Positions 43,065 through 49,726 of a stretch of 49,726 bases of DNA are shown piece after piece. The stretch lies in contig JARGFU010000030.1 in NCBI GenBank assembly GCA_029210625.1, positions 1 to 49,726 of the forward strand. The letters run 5' to 3'. The notes beneath the pieces are model-generated. The model made no database searches, had not been told where the DNA came from, and saw only the letters and a program-made list of their open reading frames with translations. Both the position numbers and the translations under genes were made by a program. Source of the DNA: Deltaproteobacteria bacterium (lineage in GTDB: Bacteria; Myxococcota; Myxococcia; SLRQ01). Positions within the stretch are counted from its first letter, which is position 1, and every line of letters starts with the position of its first letter.

Positions 43065-45365
43065 CTATCGCCGCAGGACGCTCCAGAGGGAGACGATCCA
43101 GGAGACGCCCAGGAGGACGGCGCAGCCCGCCAGCCGCCAGGAGGGCAGCCCCCCGTCGGCCCAGAGCGCCGAGGGCACCGGACCGTTCCAGAAGAGCAGG
43201 CCCGTGAGCCCGAAGAAGAAGAGGAAGAGGAGGATCAGCCCGAGGACGAGCCGCTCGCCGAAGACCTGACCGAGGCCGGGCACCAGGATGCCCAGGAGCC
43301 GCTCCATCCGATCGAGGAAGACCTGGCGGCGGCGGATGGACTTCTCCTTGGCCATCCTGACCTCGGGCGCGACCAGGTCCTTCTTCTCGAAGACGTTGAT
43401 GCACTGGCCGCAGAGCTCGCCCTGCGACTGTCGATCGCACTTCCGGCAGACCGGCCGCCCGCAGCGCTGGCAGGGGTCGGCCACCCCCAGGCGCTCCCGG
43501 AGGAAGCCGCCGAGGAAGAGGATGGCCATGGCGGCGAGGGAGAGCACCCAGGTGCCGATCTCCGGCAGGAGGCCGGCCAGGCGGGTGCGGACCTGCCAGG
43601 AGGGATCCTGCTCGCTGCCCTCCTCGAAGAGGATGGAGAAGTAGCTGCCGTCGAGGGGGAGGTCCGCGAGCGCCACGTTCACCCGGGGCTCGGTGTCGGG
43701 GTGGGCCTCGACCAGACTGCGATCGAGATCGAGGGCGCGCTTGCGCGCCTCCTGACCCTTGGCCAGCTCGGAGCGCTCGAAGAAGACCTTCGCCAGGTTG
43801 TGGTAGGCGGCGGCCGAGCCCCCGTCGAGGGAGACGGCCTTCTGCAGGGCGTCCTTCGCCTCGGCGTGCTCCCCCAGGACGAAGAGCACCACGCCGAGGT
43901 TGTTGTGGACGGCCACGTCGGAGCCGCCGCCGGAGGTCAGGGCCTGCTCGTAGAGGGCCCGGGCGCGCTCGAGGCGCCCCAGCCGCTTCTCGGCGCGGGC
44001 CAGGGCGAAGATCTCGGGGAAGGTCGCGCCGCCCGCCTCGACCCGGGCGCGCAGCCGGGGGAGGGCCAGCTCCCACTCCCCCGTGTTCTCGATCGTCCAG
44101 ACGTCCGCGGCGCGGGTCTCCCAGAAGCGGCCCAGGGAGAAGAGCATCGAGGTCGCCGGCACGGTCAGGCCCACCACCGCCACGGTGGCCAGCAGGGCGA
44201 TCCTCCTGGGCCACTGCAGGTAGGCCCAGACGGCGATCGCCGGCAGCAGCAGCGCGGGGAGGAGGCCGAGGCCCAGGAAGAAGGGCACGGCGAAGAGGAG
44301 CAGCGCGACGACCGTCGTCTGCAGGTAGCTCGTTCCGCGGGGGAAGCGGTGGTGGAAGTCGTGGAGGAAGAGGCGCAGGCGGGAGAGCACCGTCACCGCG
44401 AAGAAGGCCAGCAGGGCGAAGAGGAGCGCGACCAGGACCAGCGCCAGGGCGTTCGCCTGCAGGGCGCGCCGCTCGGGCAGGGAGGTGAAGCGCTTGCCCA
44501 CGGCCGAGAAGGTGGCGGAGAGGATCTGTCCGACCGAGCCCGGGGACTCGAGGAGGGTGGCCCGGGCCAGGAACTGCTCGGCCTCGGGGAGGGCCGGCGA
44601 GAGCTGCACCGCGAGCTCGGCCTTGCGCAGGGCCTCGGCCCCCCGGCCGTTCTCGAGATCGATCCGCCCCTCGCGGATCAGGGCCGCGGAGACGGTCGGG
44701 AGGTTCTCGAGCGCCAGGGTCTCGCGCAGCTTCGCGATGGCCTCCTCGCGCGCCTTCGCCTGGGAGGGATCCATCTCGGCCAGGTCGGCCCGCCGCGCGC
44801 TCCACAGCGCGAGGACGTCGGAGGGCCTCTGTTCGGGGAGGATCAGCTCCACCGGCCCCTGGGGCTGCTCCTCCTCCCCGGCGGCCTCCCCCTCGGCCAC
44901 GGCCTCCGCCGGGTCGCCCTCGGCGGCCGCCTCGCCGGGCTCGGCCTCGGCGGCGGGCTCGGGGGCGGGGGCCGGCGCCTCCTTCACGGCGGGCGGCTCG
45001 GGGGTGGGCTCCGGGGCCGGGGCCTCCGGCACCACCCCCCACTGCACTCCCGCGGCCGGCGCGGTGGTCGTCGTCGGCTTGCGCTCGGCGGGGGCGTCGC
45101 CCGCCTCCCGGGCCGCGCGCTCGTAGACCGAGCGGTAGCTGCGCTCGTCGGGGAGGGCGTCCACCGGCGCGACGTCCGGCTCGGACTCGGGGACGTCGGC
45201 CGCGCTCCCCGGACCCTCGTCCTCCTCCTCCTCCTCCTCCTCTTCGGGCTCGTCGGGCGGGAGCTCGAGCTCCCAGCTCCCCTGAGCCAGCGCCAACCGT
45301 GCCGGCAGCGCCGTCAGGGCGAGCCCGGCGACGAGCGCCGGCAGGAGAATGGATTGCGACCTCAT
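43065..45365 (-). CDS. TPR and zinc-ribbon multi-pass membrane protein
   Basis: A 766-aa protein with a signal peptide (about 1-28), an acidic and Pro-Ala rich stretch (30-170) including an eight-Glu run, TPR-like helices (about 205-270), four or five membrane segments (about 303-410), TPR repeats again (YEQALTSG, NNLGVVLFVLGEHAEAKDAL, about 475-545), then a membrane segment, six Cys in a CxxC pattern (CQRCGRPVCRKCDRQ and CGQC, zinc-binding) and two C-terminal membrane segments. The domain mix suggests an envelope scaffold or sensor. The ATG at 45365 is used; open frame upstream is antisense to mazG. It is the first gene of the phoH-lnt operon. I do not recognise a named family. Confidence 0.72.
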   Translation of the reverse strand: MRSQSILLPALVAGLALTALPARLALAQGSWELELPPDEPEEEEEEEEDEGPGSAADVPESEPDVAPVDALPDERSYRSVYERAAREAGDAPAERKPTTTTAPAAGVQWGVVPEAPAPEPTPEPPAVKEAPAPAPEPAAEAEPGEAAAEGDPAEAVAEGEAAGEEEQPQGPVELILPEQRPSDVLALWSARRADLAEMDPSQAKAREEAIAKLRETLALENLPTVSAALIREGRIDLENGRGAEALRKAELAVQLSPALPEAEQFLARATLLESPGSVGQILSATFSAVGKRFTSLPERRALQANALALVLVALLFALLAFFAVTVLSRLRLFLHDFHHRFPRGTSYLQTTVVALLLFAVPFFLGLGLLPALLLPAIAVWAYLQWPRRIALLATVAVVGLTVPATSMLFSLGRFWETRAADVWTIENTGEWELALPRLRARVEAGGATFPEIFALARAEKRLGRLERARALYEQALTSGGGSDVAVHNNLGVVLFVLGEHAEAKDALQKAVSLDGGSAAAYHNLAKVFFERSELAKGQEARKRALDLDRSLVEAHPDTEPRVNVALADLPLDGSYFSILFEEGSEQDPSWQVRTRLAGLLPEIGTWVLSLAAMAILFLGGFLRERLGVADPCQRCGRPVCRKCDRQSQGELCGQCINVFEKKDLVAPEVRMAKEKSIRRRQVFLDRMERLLGILVPGLGQVFGERLVLGLILLFLFFFGLTGLLFWNGPVPSALWADGGLPSWRLAGCAVLLGVSWIVSLWSVLRR
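45215..45248. repeat. CTC triplet microsatellite coding for poly-Glu
   Basis: About ten CTC/CTT triplets in the TPR-membrane gene encode EEEEEEEED in the acidic stretch (residues 41-50). Slippage here would change Glu number without breaking the frame. Confidence 0.8.
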
Positions 45366-45461
45366 CCGCGGCACGATAGCACACCGAAAACCTCGAAAGG
45401 AGCAGCCTTGCACGCCGGAAGCGCCGGCCTCCTGCTCCCTTCCCCCATCCGCGAGGCCGCC
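45366..45461. other. Divergent gap between the TPR membrane gene and mazG
   Basis: A 96-bp region that must hold promoters both ways. Reading minus, TATCGT (45373-45378) preceded by TGTGC is a possible extended -10. I see no convincing -35 for either gene. Confidence 0.3.
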
Positions 45462-46292
45462 ATGTCCTACCAGCCCACCGAAGAAGAGCTCGCCCCGCAC
45501 CGGGAGGCCGAGGCGGCCCTCGGCCGCTTCCTGGCCCTGATGCACCGGCTGCGCGCGCCCGGGGGCTGCCCCTGGGATCGGGAGCAGACCCTGGAGAGCC
45601 TGCGCCCCTACCTCCTCGAGGAGACCTACGAGGTGCTCGAGGCGATCGACACCGGCGACGATCACCACCACCTCGAGGAGCTCGGCGACCTGCTCCTGCA
45701 GATCGTCTTCCACGCGGAGATCGCCTCCGAGGAGGGCCGCTGGGGGATGGCGGAGATCGTCGACGGCATCACCGAGAAGCTCTACCTGCGTCACCCCCAC
45801 GTCTTCGGGGGGGAGCAGGCGGGCGATGCGTCCGAGGCCTTCGAGCGCTGGGAGCAGGTCAAGGCGAAGGAGAAGGAGGCCCGGGGGCGCAAGCGGGAGA
45901 GCGTCATCGACGGCGTGCCCCGGGCGGCGCCCGCCCTGATGCGGGCCGAGCGGATCGGGGACAAGGCCTCCTCGGTGGGCTTCGACTGGCCGGACCTCTC
46001 GGGGGTCCGCGCCAAGCTCGACGAGGAGCTGGCCGAGCTCGACGAGGCCCTCGAGGCCGGCGAGCCGGCGGCGGTGCAGGCCGAGGTGGGGGACCTCCTC
46101 CTGACGGTGGCCAACCTCGCCCGCAAGGCCGGCGTCCACCCCGAGGACGCCCTGCGGGAGGCCAACGCCCGCTTCGAGACCCGCTTCCGGGAGGTCGAGG
46201 AGCGGCTGCGCCACGCCGGGGTCACCGCCGGGGAGCTGCCCCTCGAGGAGCTGGAGGCCCACTGGCAGGAGGCCAAGAAGGTCGTGGGTTAG
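45462..46292 (+). CDS. mazG: Nucleoside triphosphate pyrophosphohydrolase MazG
   Basis: MazG, 276 aa, hydrolyses nucleoside triphosphates to monophosphates and pyrophosphate. The N-terminal domain carries GGCPWDREQTLESLRPYLLE (EExxE-type metal region) and LEELGDLLLQIVFHAEIA; the second domain repeats this as LDEELAELDEALEAGEPAAV with EVGDLLLTVANLARKAG. Length matches E. coli (263 aa) with a short N-terminal addition. The ATG at 45462 has GAGG about 8 nt upstream. The open frame extends far upstream only as antisense to the TPR membrane gene. Confidence 0.93.
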   Translation: MSYQPTEEELAPHREAEAALGRFLALMHRLRAPGGCPWDREQTLESLRPYLLEETYEVLEAIDTGDDHHHLEELGDLLLQIVFHAEIASEEGRWGMAEIVDGITEKLYLRHPHVFGGEQAGDASEAFERWEQVKAKEKEARGRKRESVIDGVPRAAPALMRAERIGDKASSVGFDWPDLSGVRAKLDEELAELDEALEAGEPAAVQAEVGDLLLTVANLARKAGVHPEDALREANARFETRFREVEERLRHAGVTAGELPLEELEAHWQEAKKVVG

Positions 46293-46293
46293 G

Positions 46294-46431
46294 AGGGGGT
46301 TGCCCACCCCCTGGGGGCACTTGCCCACACCCGCTGTGGGCAAGGTGTGCGGTCACCTGTGGGTTGGACGCGGTGCGTCCAGAGACCGGGCTCGTCGAGC
46401 GGGACCGATCGAAATGCCCAGAACCTGGGCA
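46294..46431. terminator. Cluster of four hairpins in the convergent mazG/P1-peptidase gap
   Basis: Four perfect inverted repeats are packed in 138 bp: AGGGGGT/ACCCCCT (46294-46312), TTGCCCACA/TGTGGGCAA (46321-46343), GGACGC/GCGTCC (46366-46380) and TGCCCA/TGGGCA (46415-46431). None is followed by a clear T run, so they are not classical intrinsic terminators, but the position between two convergent genes suggests transcription end signals or mRNA 3' protection. Confidence 0.55.
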
Positions 46432-46439
46432 ACGCCCCG

Positions 46440-47435
46440 CTAGCGATCCGCGAGGCCGGGGAGCCCCGGCAGCCCCCGGGCCTTGCGCACGCCCCGGAGG
46501 ATCGCCCTCGAGACCGCCTCTGCGGCCGCGATCCCCAGGGAGAGCTCCTCCGGCTCGGGGCCGTCTCCGGCCTTGCCCGCGGTGGTCAGCACGACGCAGA
46601 GGTCGCCGTCGACCGCGGTCTCGGCGGGGCGGATGGTGCGGGAGAGCCCGTGGCTGGCGAGGCGGGCCACCCGGGCGGCGCCGATCCGGGAGAGGGGCTG
46701 GTCGGTGACGACCAGACAGAGCGTCGTATTGCCGCCTCCGTAGCGCCGGGTGGCCAGGCCACCCAGGAGGAGCTTCTCGGTGGAGGCGAAGCGGCGGCTG
46801 CGCTCCGAGCGCCGGACCCCGGCCACGATCTCGCTGCCGCGGGCGGGATCGACCACGTCCCCGAAGGCGTTGACCACGGCCAGCGCCCCGACCCGGCCGC
46901 CGGTGGGGAGCTGGAGCAGGACCGAGCCCACCCCACCCTTCATGGCCAGCGCGTGCCCCGCGCACTTGCCGACGCTGGCGCCGGCGCCCGCTCCCACGCT
47001 GCCCTCCTTCACCGGCGCGGCGCTGGCCGCGGCCGCCGCCGCCCGGCCGAGGGCCGCGTCGGGGCGCACCCCGGCGCCGGCCACCGGCAGATCGAAGAGG
47101 ATCGCGGTGGGGACCACCGGCACCCGCTGCCCGGGGCTCACCGGCAGCCCCACCCCCGCCTCCTCGAGGTGCTCCTGGACGCCGCGCCCGGCCGCGAGGC
47201 CGTAGGCCGAGCCCCCGGCGAAGCAGATCGCGTGGATCAGGCCGTTGACGTGGGCCGGCTCGAGGGCCCCGAACTGCCGGGTGCTCGCCGCGTCGCCGCC
47301 GAGGTGCGCGGCGCCGCTGACCGGCGCGTCGAAGAGCACCGCGGTGACGCCGCTGGCGCCCCCTGCGTGCCGGGCGTGCCCCACCCTGACCCCCGGGATT
47401 CCCGTCAGGCCACCCCGTAGCTGCTTCAGGCTCAT
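46440..47435 (-). CDS. P1/S58 family peptidase (DmpA/NylC-like)
   Basis: A 331-aa N-terminal nucleophile (Ntn-like) hydrolase of the P1/S58 family. The self-cleavage site is visible as GGGNTT (N236-T237); in NylC the matching Thr becomes the nucleophile after cleavage. The start TGIPGVRVGHARH and the CFAGGSAYGL and GSVGAGAGASVGK motifs are family markers. Length agrees with the family (about 350 aa). The ATG at 47435 has GGAGG about 8 nt upstream. It probably acts on beta-peptides or other amides; the substrate is unknown. It lies 42 nt downstream of murJ on the same strand. Confidence 0.88.
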   Translation of the reverse strand: MSLKQLRGGLTGIPGVRVGHARHAGGASGVTAVLFDAPVSGAAHLGGDAASTRQFGALEPAHVNGLIHAICFAGGSAYGLAAGRGVQEHLEEAGVGLPVSPGQRVPVVPTAILFDLPVAGAGVRPDAALGRAAAAAASAAPVKEGSVGAGAGASVGKCAGHALAMKGGVGSVLLQLPTGGRVGALAVVNAFGDVVDPARGSEIVAGVRRSERSRRFASTEKLLLGGLATRRYGGGNTTLCLVVTDQPLSRIGAARVARLASHGLSRTIRPAETAVDGDLCVVLTTAGKAGDGPEPEELSLGIAAAEAVSRAILRGVRKARGLPGLPGLADR

Positions 47436-47476
47436 CGCCCCTCCTCTCTCTGGGGACTGGTCTCGGGAGCGCACGA

Positions 47477-49099
47477 TCAGGCCCTGCCCAGGCGCCGACG
47501 CAGGGAGCCGAGCAGGGCCCGGGCCTCGGGGCTCTTCAGCGCCAGGGTCACGCCGGCGTAGGTCCCCGCCCCGGCGACCACGGCCAGCAGCAGGACACCG
47601 ACGTTCCGCAGCAGCAGGAGGTCGAGGGCGCCGGCCCCGGCCTCCCAGCGCCCGAGGGAGGCCACCCCCCAGGCCGCCGCGCCGGTCAGGAGGGCGCCGA
47701 GCGCCGCCCGGAGGCCGGAGCCCAGCACCCGGGAGAGGCCGAGGCGCCCGAACTTGCGCCGCAGCAGGAGCAGGTTCGCGGCCAGGTTCACCCAGGCCGT
47801 CACCGACACCGCCAGGGCGATGCCCACGTGCCCCTGGCCCGGCATCCAGAAGAGGGCGAGGGCCACGAAGGAGAGCACCGAGATCACCCCCACCAGCACC
47901 GGGGTGCGGGTGTCCTCCAGGGCGTAGAAGCCCTGGACCACGATCCGGCTGCAGCCGATGGCCGGCAGGCCACCCGCGTAGGCCAGGAGGGCGGCCGCGG
48001 TGGCCGCGCTGTCGCTGACCCCGAAGGCGCCCCGCTGGAAGACCACCGCCACCGTCGGCAGGGCCAGGGCCGCCAGCCCGGCGGTCGCGGGCAGGGTCAC
48101 GTAGAGGACCTGCCGCAGGGAGGAGGCCAGGGTCGCCCGGTAGGCCTCCCGGTCGCCGGCCTTGGCGTGGCGGGCGAGGGCCGGGAGCGAGGCGACGGCG
48201 ATGGAGACGGCGAAGATGCCGAGCGGCAGCTCGATCAGGACGTTGGCGCTGTAGAGCCAGGTGATCGCGCCCGGCCCGACCGAGGCCGCGAAGGCCCGGG
48301 AGACCAGGAGGTTCACCTGGTGGATGGACGCGGCCAGGGTGGCCGGGGCCATGAGGAGGGCGAGGCGCCGCACGTGGGGATCCGCGAGCGCGAGGGAGGG
48401 TCGGGGCGTCATCCCCGCTCGCTTCAGGGCCAGGAAGTTCGCCCCGAGCTGCAGCGCCCCGCCGATCAGCGCGGCCCAGGCCAGGGCCATCAGCCCCGAC
48501 TCCACGCCGCCGCTGCCCCAGAGCATCACCCAGAGGCAGGCCACGATCAGGGAGAGGTTGAGGAAGACCTGGCAGACCGCCGGGACGAAGAAGCGCCCCA
48601 GGGTGTTCAGCGCCCCCATGAAGAGGGCGGTCAGCCCGATGAACCAGAGGTAGGGGAAGGCCACCCGGCCCACCTCCACGGCGCGGGCCTTGCGGGCCTC
48701 CTCCCAGCTCCCCGCCAGCACCTCGATGATCCAGGGCATGAAGACGATGCCCAGGACGCAGAGGAGCAGCAGGAGCAGGGCCGCGGCGCCGAGGGCCCGG
48801 CCGGTGAAGCGCCGGGCCTCCTCGCGCCCCTCCTGCAGGCGGCCGGTGAAGATGGGGACGAAGGAGACGGTGAGGGAGCCCTCGCCCACCAGGCGGCGCA
48901 GGGCGTTGGGCAGGGTCCAGGCCAGCAGCCAGATGTCGGAGAGGGCGGTGCCGAAGACCGCCACCACCGCCGCGTCCCGCACGAAGCCCGTGATCCGGCT
49001 GGTGAGGGTGCCGGCGGCGAAGATGCCCGCGTTGTGGGCGATGCGCCCTCCCCCGCTGGCGGCCGCTCCCGCCTCCTCTTGCCTCTTCTCTTGCGTCAT
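47477..49099 (-). CDS. murJ: Lipid II flippase MurJ
   Basis: MurJ (MviN), 540 aa, flips lipid II to the periplasm for peptidoglycan synthesis. It has about fourteen membrane segments. The N-terminal AAGTLTSRITGFVRDAAVVAVFGT and the RRLVGEGSLTVSFVPIF motif with conserved Arg and Glu are MurJ hallmarks; later conserved blocks include the VQGFYALEDTRTPV segment. The ATG at 49099 follows an upstream region with no other good start. It begins 195 bp from rpsT, divergently; the longer open frame upstream is not used. Confidence 0.95.
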   Translation of the reverse strand: MTQEKRQEEAGAAASGGGRIAHNAGIFAAGTLTSRITGFVRDAAVVAVFGTALSDIWLLAWTLPNALRRLVGEGSLTVSFVPIFTGRLQEGREEARRFTGRALGAAALLLLLLCVLGIVFMPWIIEVLAGSWEEARKARAVEVGRVAFPYLWFIGLTALFMGALNTLGRFFVPAVCQVFLNLSLIVACLWVMLWGSGGVESGLMALAWAALIGGALQLGANFLALKRAGMTPRPSLALADPHVRRLALLMAPATLAASIHQVNLLVSRAFAASVGPGAITWLYSANVLIELPLGIFAVSIAVASLPALARHAKAGDREAYRATLASSLRQVLYVTLPATAGLAALALPTVAVVFQRGAFGVSDSAATAAALLAYAGGLPAIGCSRIVVQGFYALEDTRTPVLVGVISVLSFVALALFWMPGQGHVGIALAVSVTAWVNLAANLLLLRRKFGRLGLSRVLGSGLRAALGALLTGAAAWGVASLGRWEAGAGALDLLLLRNVGVLLLAVVAGAGTYAGVTLALKSPEARALLGSLRRRLGRA

Positions 49100-49116
49100 G
49101 CGATCGCCGAGCCGGA

Positions 49117-49146
49117 ACCCTGGAGCAGGGCCCTCCTCCCGGTCAA
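49117..49146 (-). promoter_or_regulatory. Candidate murJ promoter (TTGACC-18-CAGGGT)
   Basis: TTGACC (49141-49146, minus) is followed 18 nt later by CAGGGT (49117-49122), close to the TTGACC-17-TAGGGT seen ahead of lysS. Predicted start near 49110. Confidence 0.35.
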
Positions 49147-49200
49147 CAACCCCTGGGGGGGACCGCTTCCCGGCCGGCCGCCCGGGGCCTCGGTGTTCCC

Positions 49201-49230
49201 TTGACAGGCGGGGGCCGCGACTGCTACTTG
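49201..49230 (+). promoter_or_regulatory. Candidate rpsT promoter
   Basis: A perfect TTGACA (49201-49206) is followed by TGCTACTTG; TACTTG (49225-49230) is 18 nt away with a TG at 49222-49223, a weak extended -10. The -35 is strong; the -10 is not, so the assignment is tentative. It lies about 65 nt before the rpsT start codon. Confidence 0.45.
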
Positions 49231-49294
49231 GCCCGGCTCCATGGTCGGATTCTCCGGCCGTAAGCCTACGAATTCGTTTCACGAGAGGTAGTCC

Positions 49295-49561
49295 GTGGCC
49301 AATCACAAGAGCGCAGCCAAGGCCTCGCGCCGGGCCGATGCCCGCCGTGCCCAGAACATGCACTACAAGAGCACCATGCGCACCAAGGTGAAGCAGGTGC
49401 GTGCGGCCCTCGCCGAGTCCTCCCTGGACGTGGCGAAGACCGCCCTCAAGGATGCCGTCCGCTACATCGACCACGTCGCCAGCAAGGGCGTGATCCACAA
49501 GCGGGCCGCCTCCCGGAAGATCTCGCGCCTCGCGCGCGCGGTCGCCGGCCTCGAGAAGTAG
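49295..49561 (+). CDS. rpsT: Small ribosomal subunit protein S20
   Basis: S20, 88 aa, a helical, basic protein that binds 16S rRNA early in 30S assembly. The N-terminus MANHKSAAKASRRADARR and the C-terminal ASKGVIHKRAASRKISRLA are typical. It starts with GTG, with GAGAGG about 8 nt upstream. Length matches the family (about 87 aa). It is a single-gene unit on the plus strand, divergent from murJ and convergent with the gene at the right edge. Confidence 0.97.
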   Translation: MANHKSAAKASRRADARRAQNMHYKSTMRTKVKQVRAALAESSLDVAKTALKDAVRYIDHVASKGVIHKRAASRKISRLARAVAGLEK

Positions 49562-49572
49562 TCGTAACTCCG

Positions 49573-49610
49573 CGCGGGCTTCGAGGGCCTCGAGCCTTCA
49601 GGAGCCCGCG
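49573..49610. terminator. Inverted repeat after rpsT (possible two-way terminator)
   Basis: A perfect 8-bp stem CGCGGGCT/AGCCCGCG (49573-49580 with 49603-49610) encloses an inner TCGAGG/CCTCGA stem (49581-49593). There is no T run on either side, so termination is only inferred. The right gene's stop codon lies inside the loop. Confidence 0.4.
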
Positions 49611-49726
49611 GCGACGAGAGCCGACCAGGCCTCGTCCACCAGGCGCTCGGCCAGCCGCTCGAGCGCCCTGCGACGGTTGGACTCCGTCCGCTCGGGGCCG
49701 CCGCCGGCCTCGAAGGGCTCGCTGGC
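49598..49726 (-). CDS. C-terminal fragment, possibly LptE (gene cut by window end)
   Basis: The minus strand has an open frame of 42 residues ending at a TGA at 49598. It reads SEPFEAGGGPERTESNRRRA then LERLAERLVDEAWSALVAAG. It is amphipathic, like the end of LptE-type LPS assembly lipoproteins, and lptE lies near rpsT in some proteobacteria. With so little sequence the identity is a guess; that it is coding is more likely given its codon use and position. Confidence 0.4.
   Translation of the reverse strand, partial: ASEPFEAGGGPERTESNRRRALERLAERLVDEAWSALVAAGS

Noticed and set aside
43065-46343. Minus-strand frame of about 1090 residues extending past the TPR gene
   Set aside because: The extra N-terminal part is antisense to mazG; the signal peptide start at 45365 is the natural one.

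Overview
The window is a compact, very GC-rich stretch of a Gram-negative chromosome, almost all of it housekeeping and cell-envelope genes. The partial 16S rRNA, a full set of lipid A, Kdo and heptose genes, LpxI instead of LpxH, separate HldE kinase and nucleotidyltransferase genes, two DUF4388 (PATAN) proteins and a 7TM-HD phosphohydrolase together point to a deltaproteobacterium or member of the Myxococcota. The phylum is inferred; no closer placement can be read from the sequence. No insertion sequence, prophage, CRISPR array or tRNA gene is visible.

Layout, left to right. 1-765 is the 5' half of a 16S rRNA gene on the minus strand. Its leader and tandem promoters run to about 1104. Upstream on the same strand are gmk, a yicC-type gene and a GT9 glycosyltransferase (1214-3851). 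An unusual array of 7-bp repeats (3855-4019) separates these from a plus-strand GT4 glycosyltransferase. Next, on the minus strand, come the two heptose activation genes (5162-6672) and an ECF sigma, anti-sigma and beta-helix membrane protein cassette (6770-8981).

Two large minus-strand envelope clusters follow. The first (9024-20574) reads lpxB, polyprenyl-phosphate mannose-type synthase, PMT-type glycosyltransferase, msbA, membrane-anchored PHP hydrolase, DUF374 acyltransferase, kdtA, waaF, lpxK, lpxL. The second (22621-32914) reads lysS, lolC/F, lolD, bamA, skp, lpxD, fabZ, lpxA, lpxI. Most junctions are 4-bp ATGA, GTGA or TTGA overlaps, so translation is probably coupled. Together they make, flip, core-glycosylate and deploy lipid A and sort outer-membrane proteins and lipoproteins. 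Between the clusters, on the plus strand, sits a regulator-like protein: degenerate receiver, DUF4388, J-like domain and TPR.

From 33035 to the end: RNase Z (plus) converges on a minus-strand operon that reads TPR/zinc-ribbon membrane protein, DUF4388-TM-pseudopilin-like protein, phoH, 7TM-HD pgpH, ybeY, RHH-like protein, lnt, prfB. A second 7-bp-repeat element fills the gap between rnz and prfB exactly. prfB carries the classical +1 programmed frameshift. Then come mazG (plus), a hairpin-rich convergent gap, a P1/DmpA-type peptidase and murJ (minus), rpsT (plus), and the C-terminal end of a possible lptE (minus) cut by the window edge.

The least explained items are the two inverted heptad-repeat elements, the envelope genes of unknown role inside the lipid A operon (the PHP hydrolase and the polyprenyl-sugar/PMT pair), and the two DUF4388 fusion proteins.
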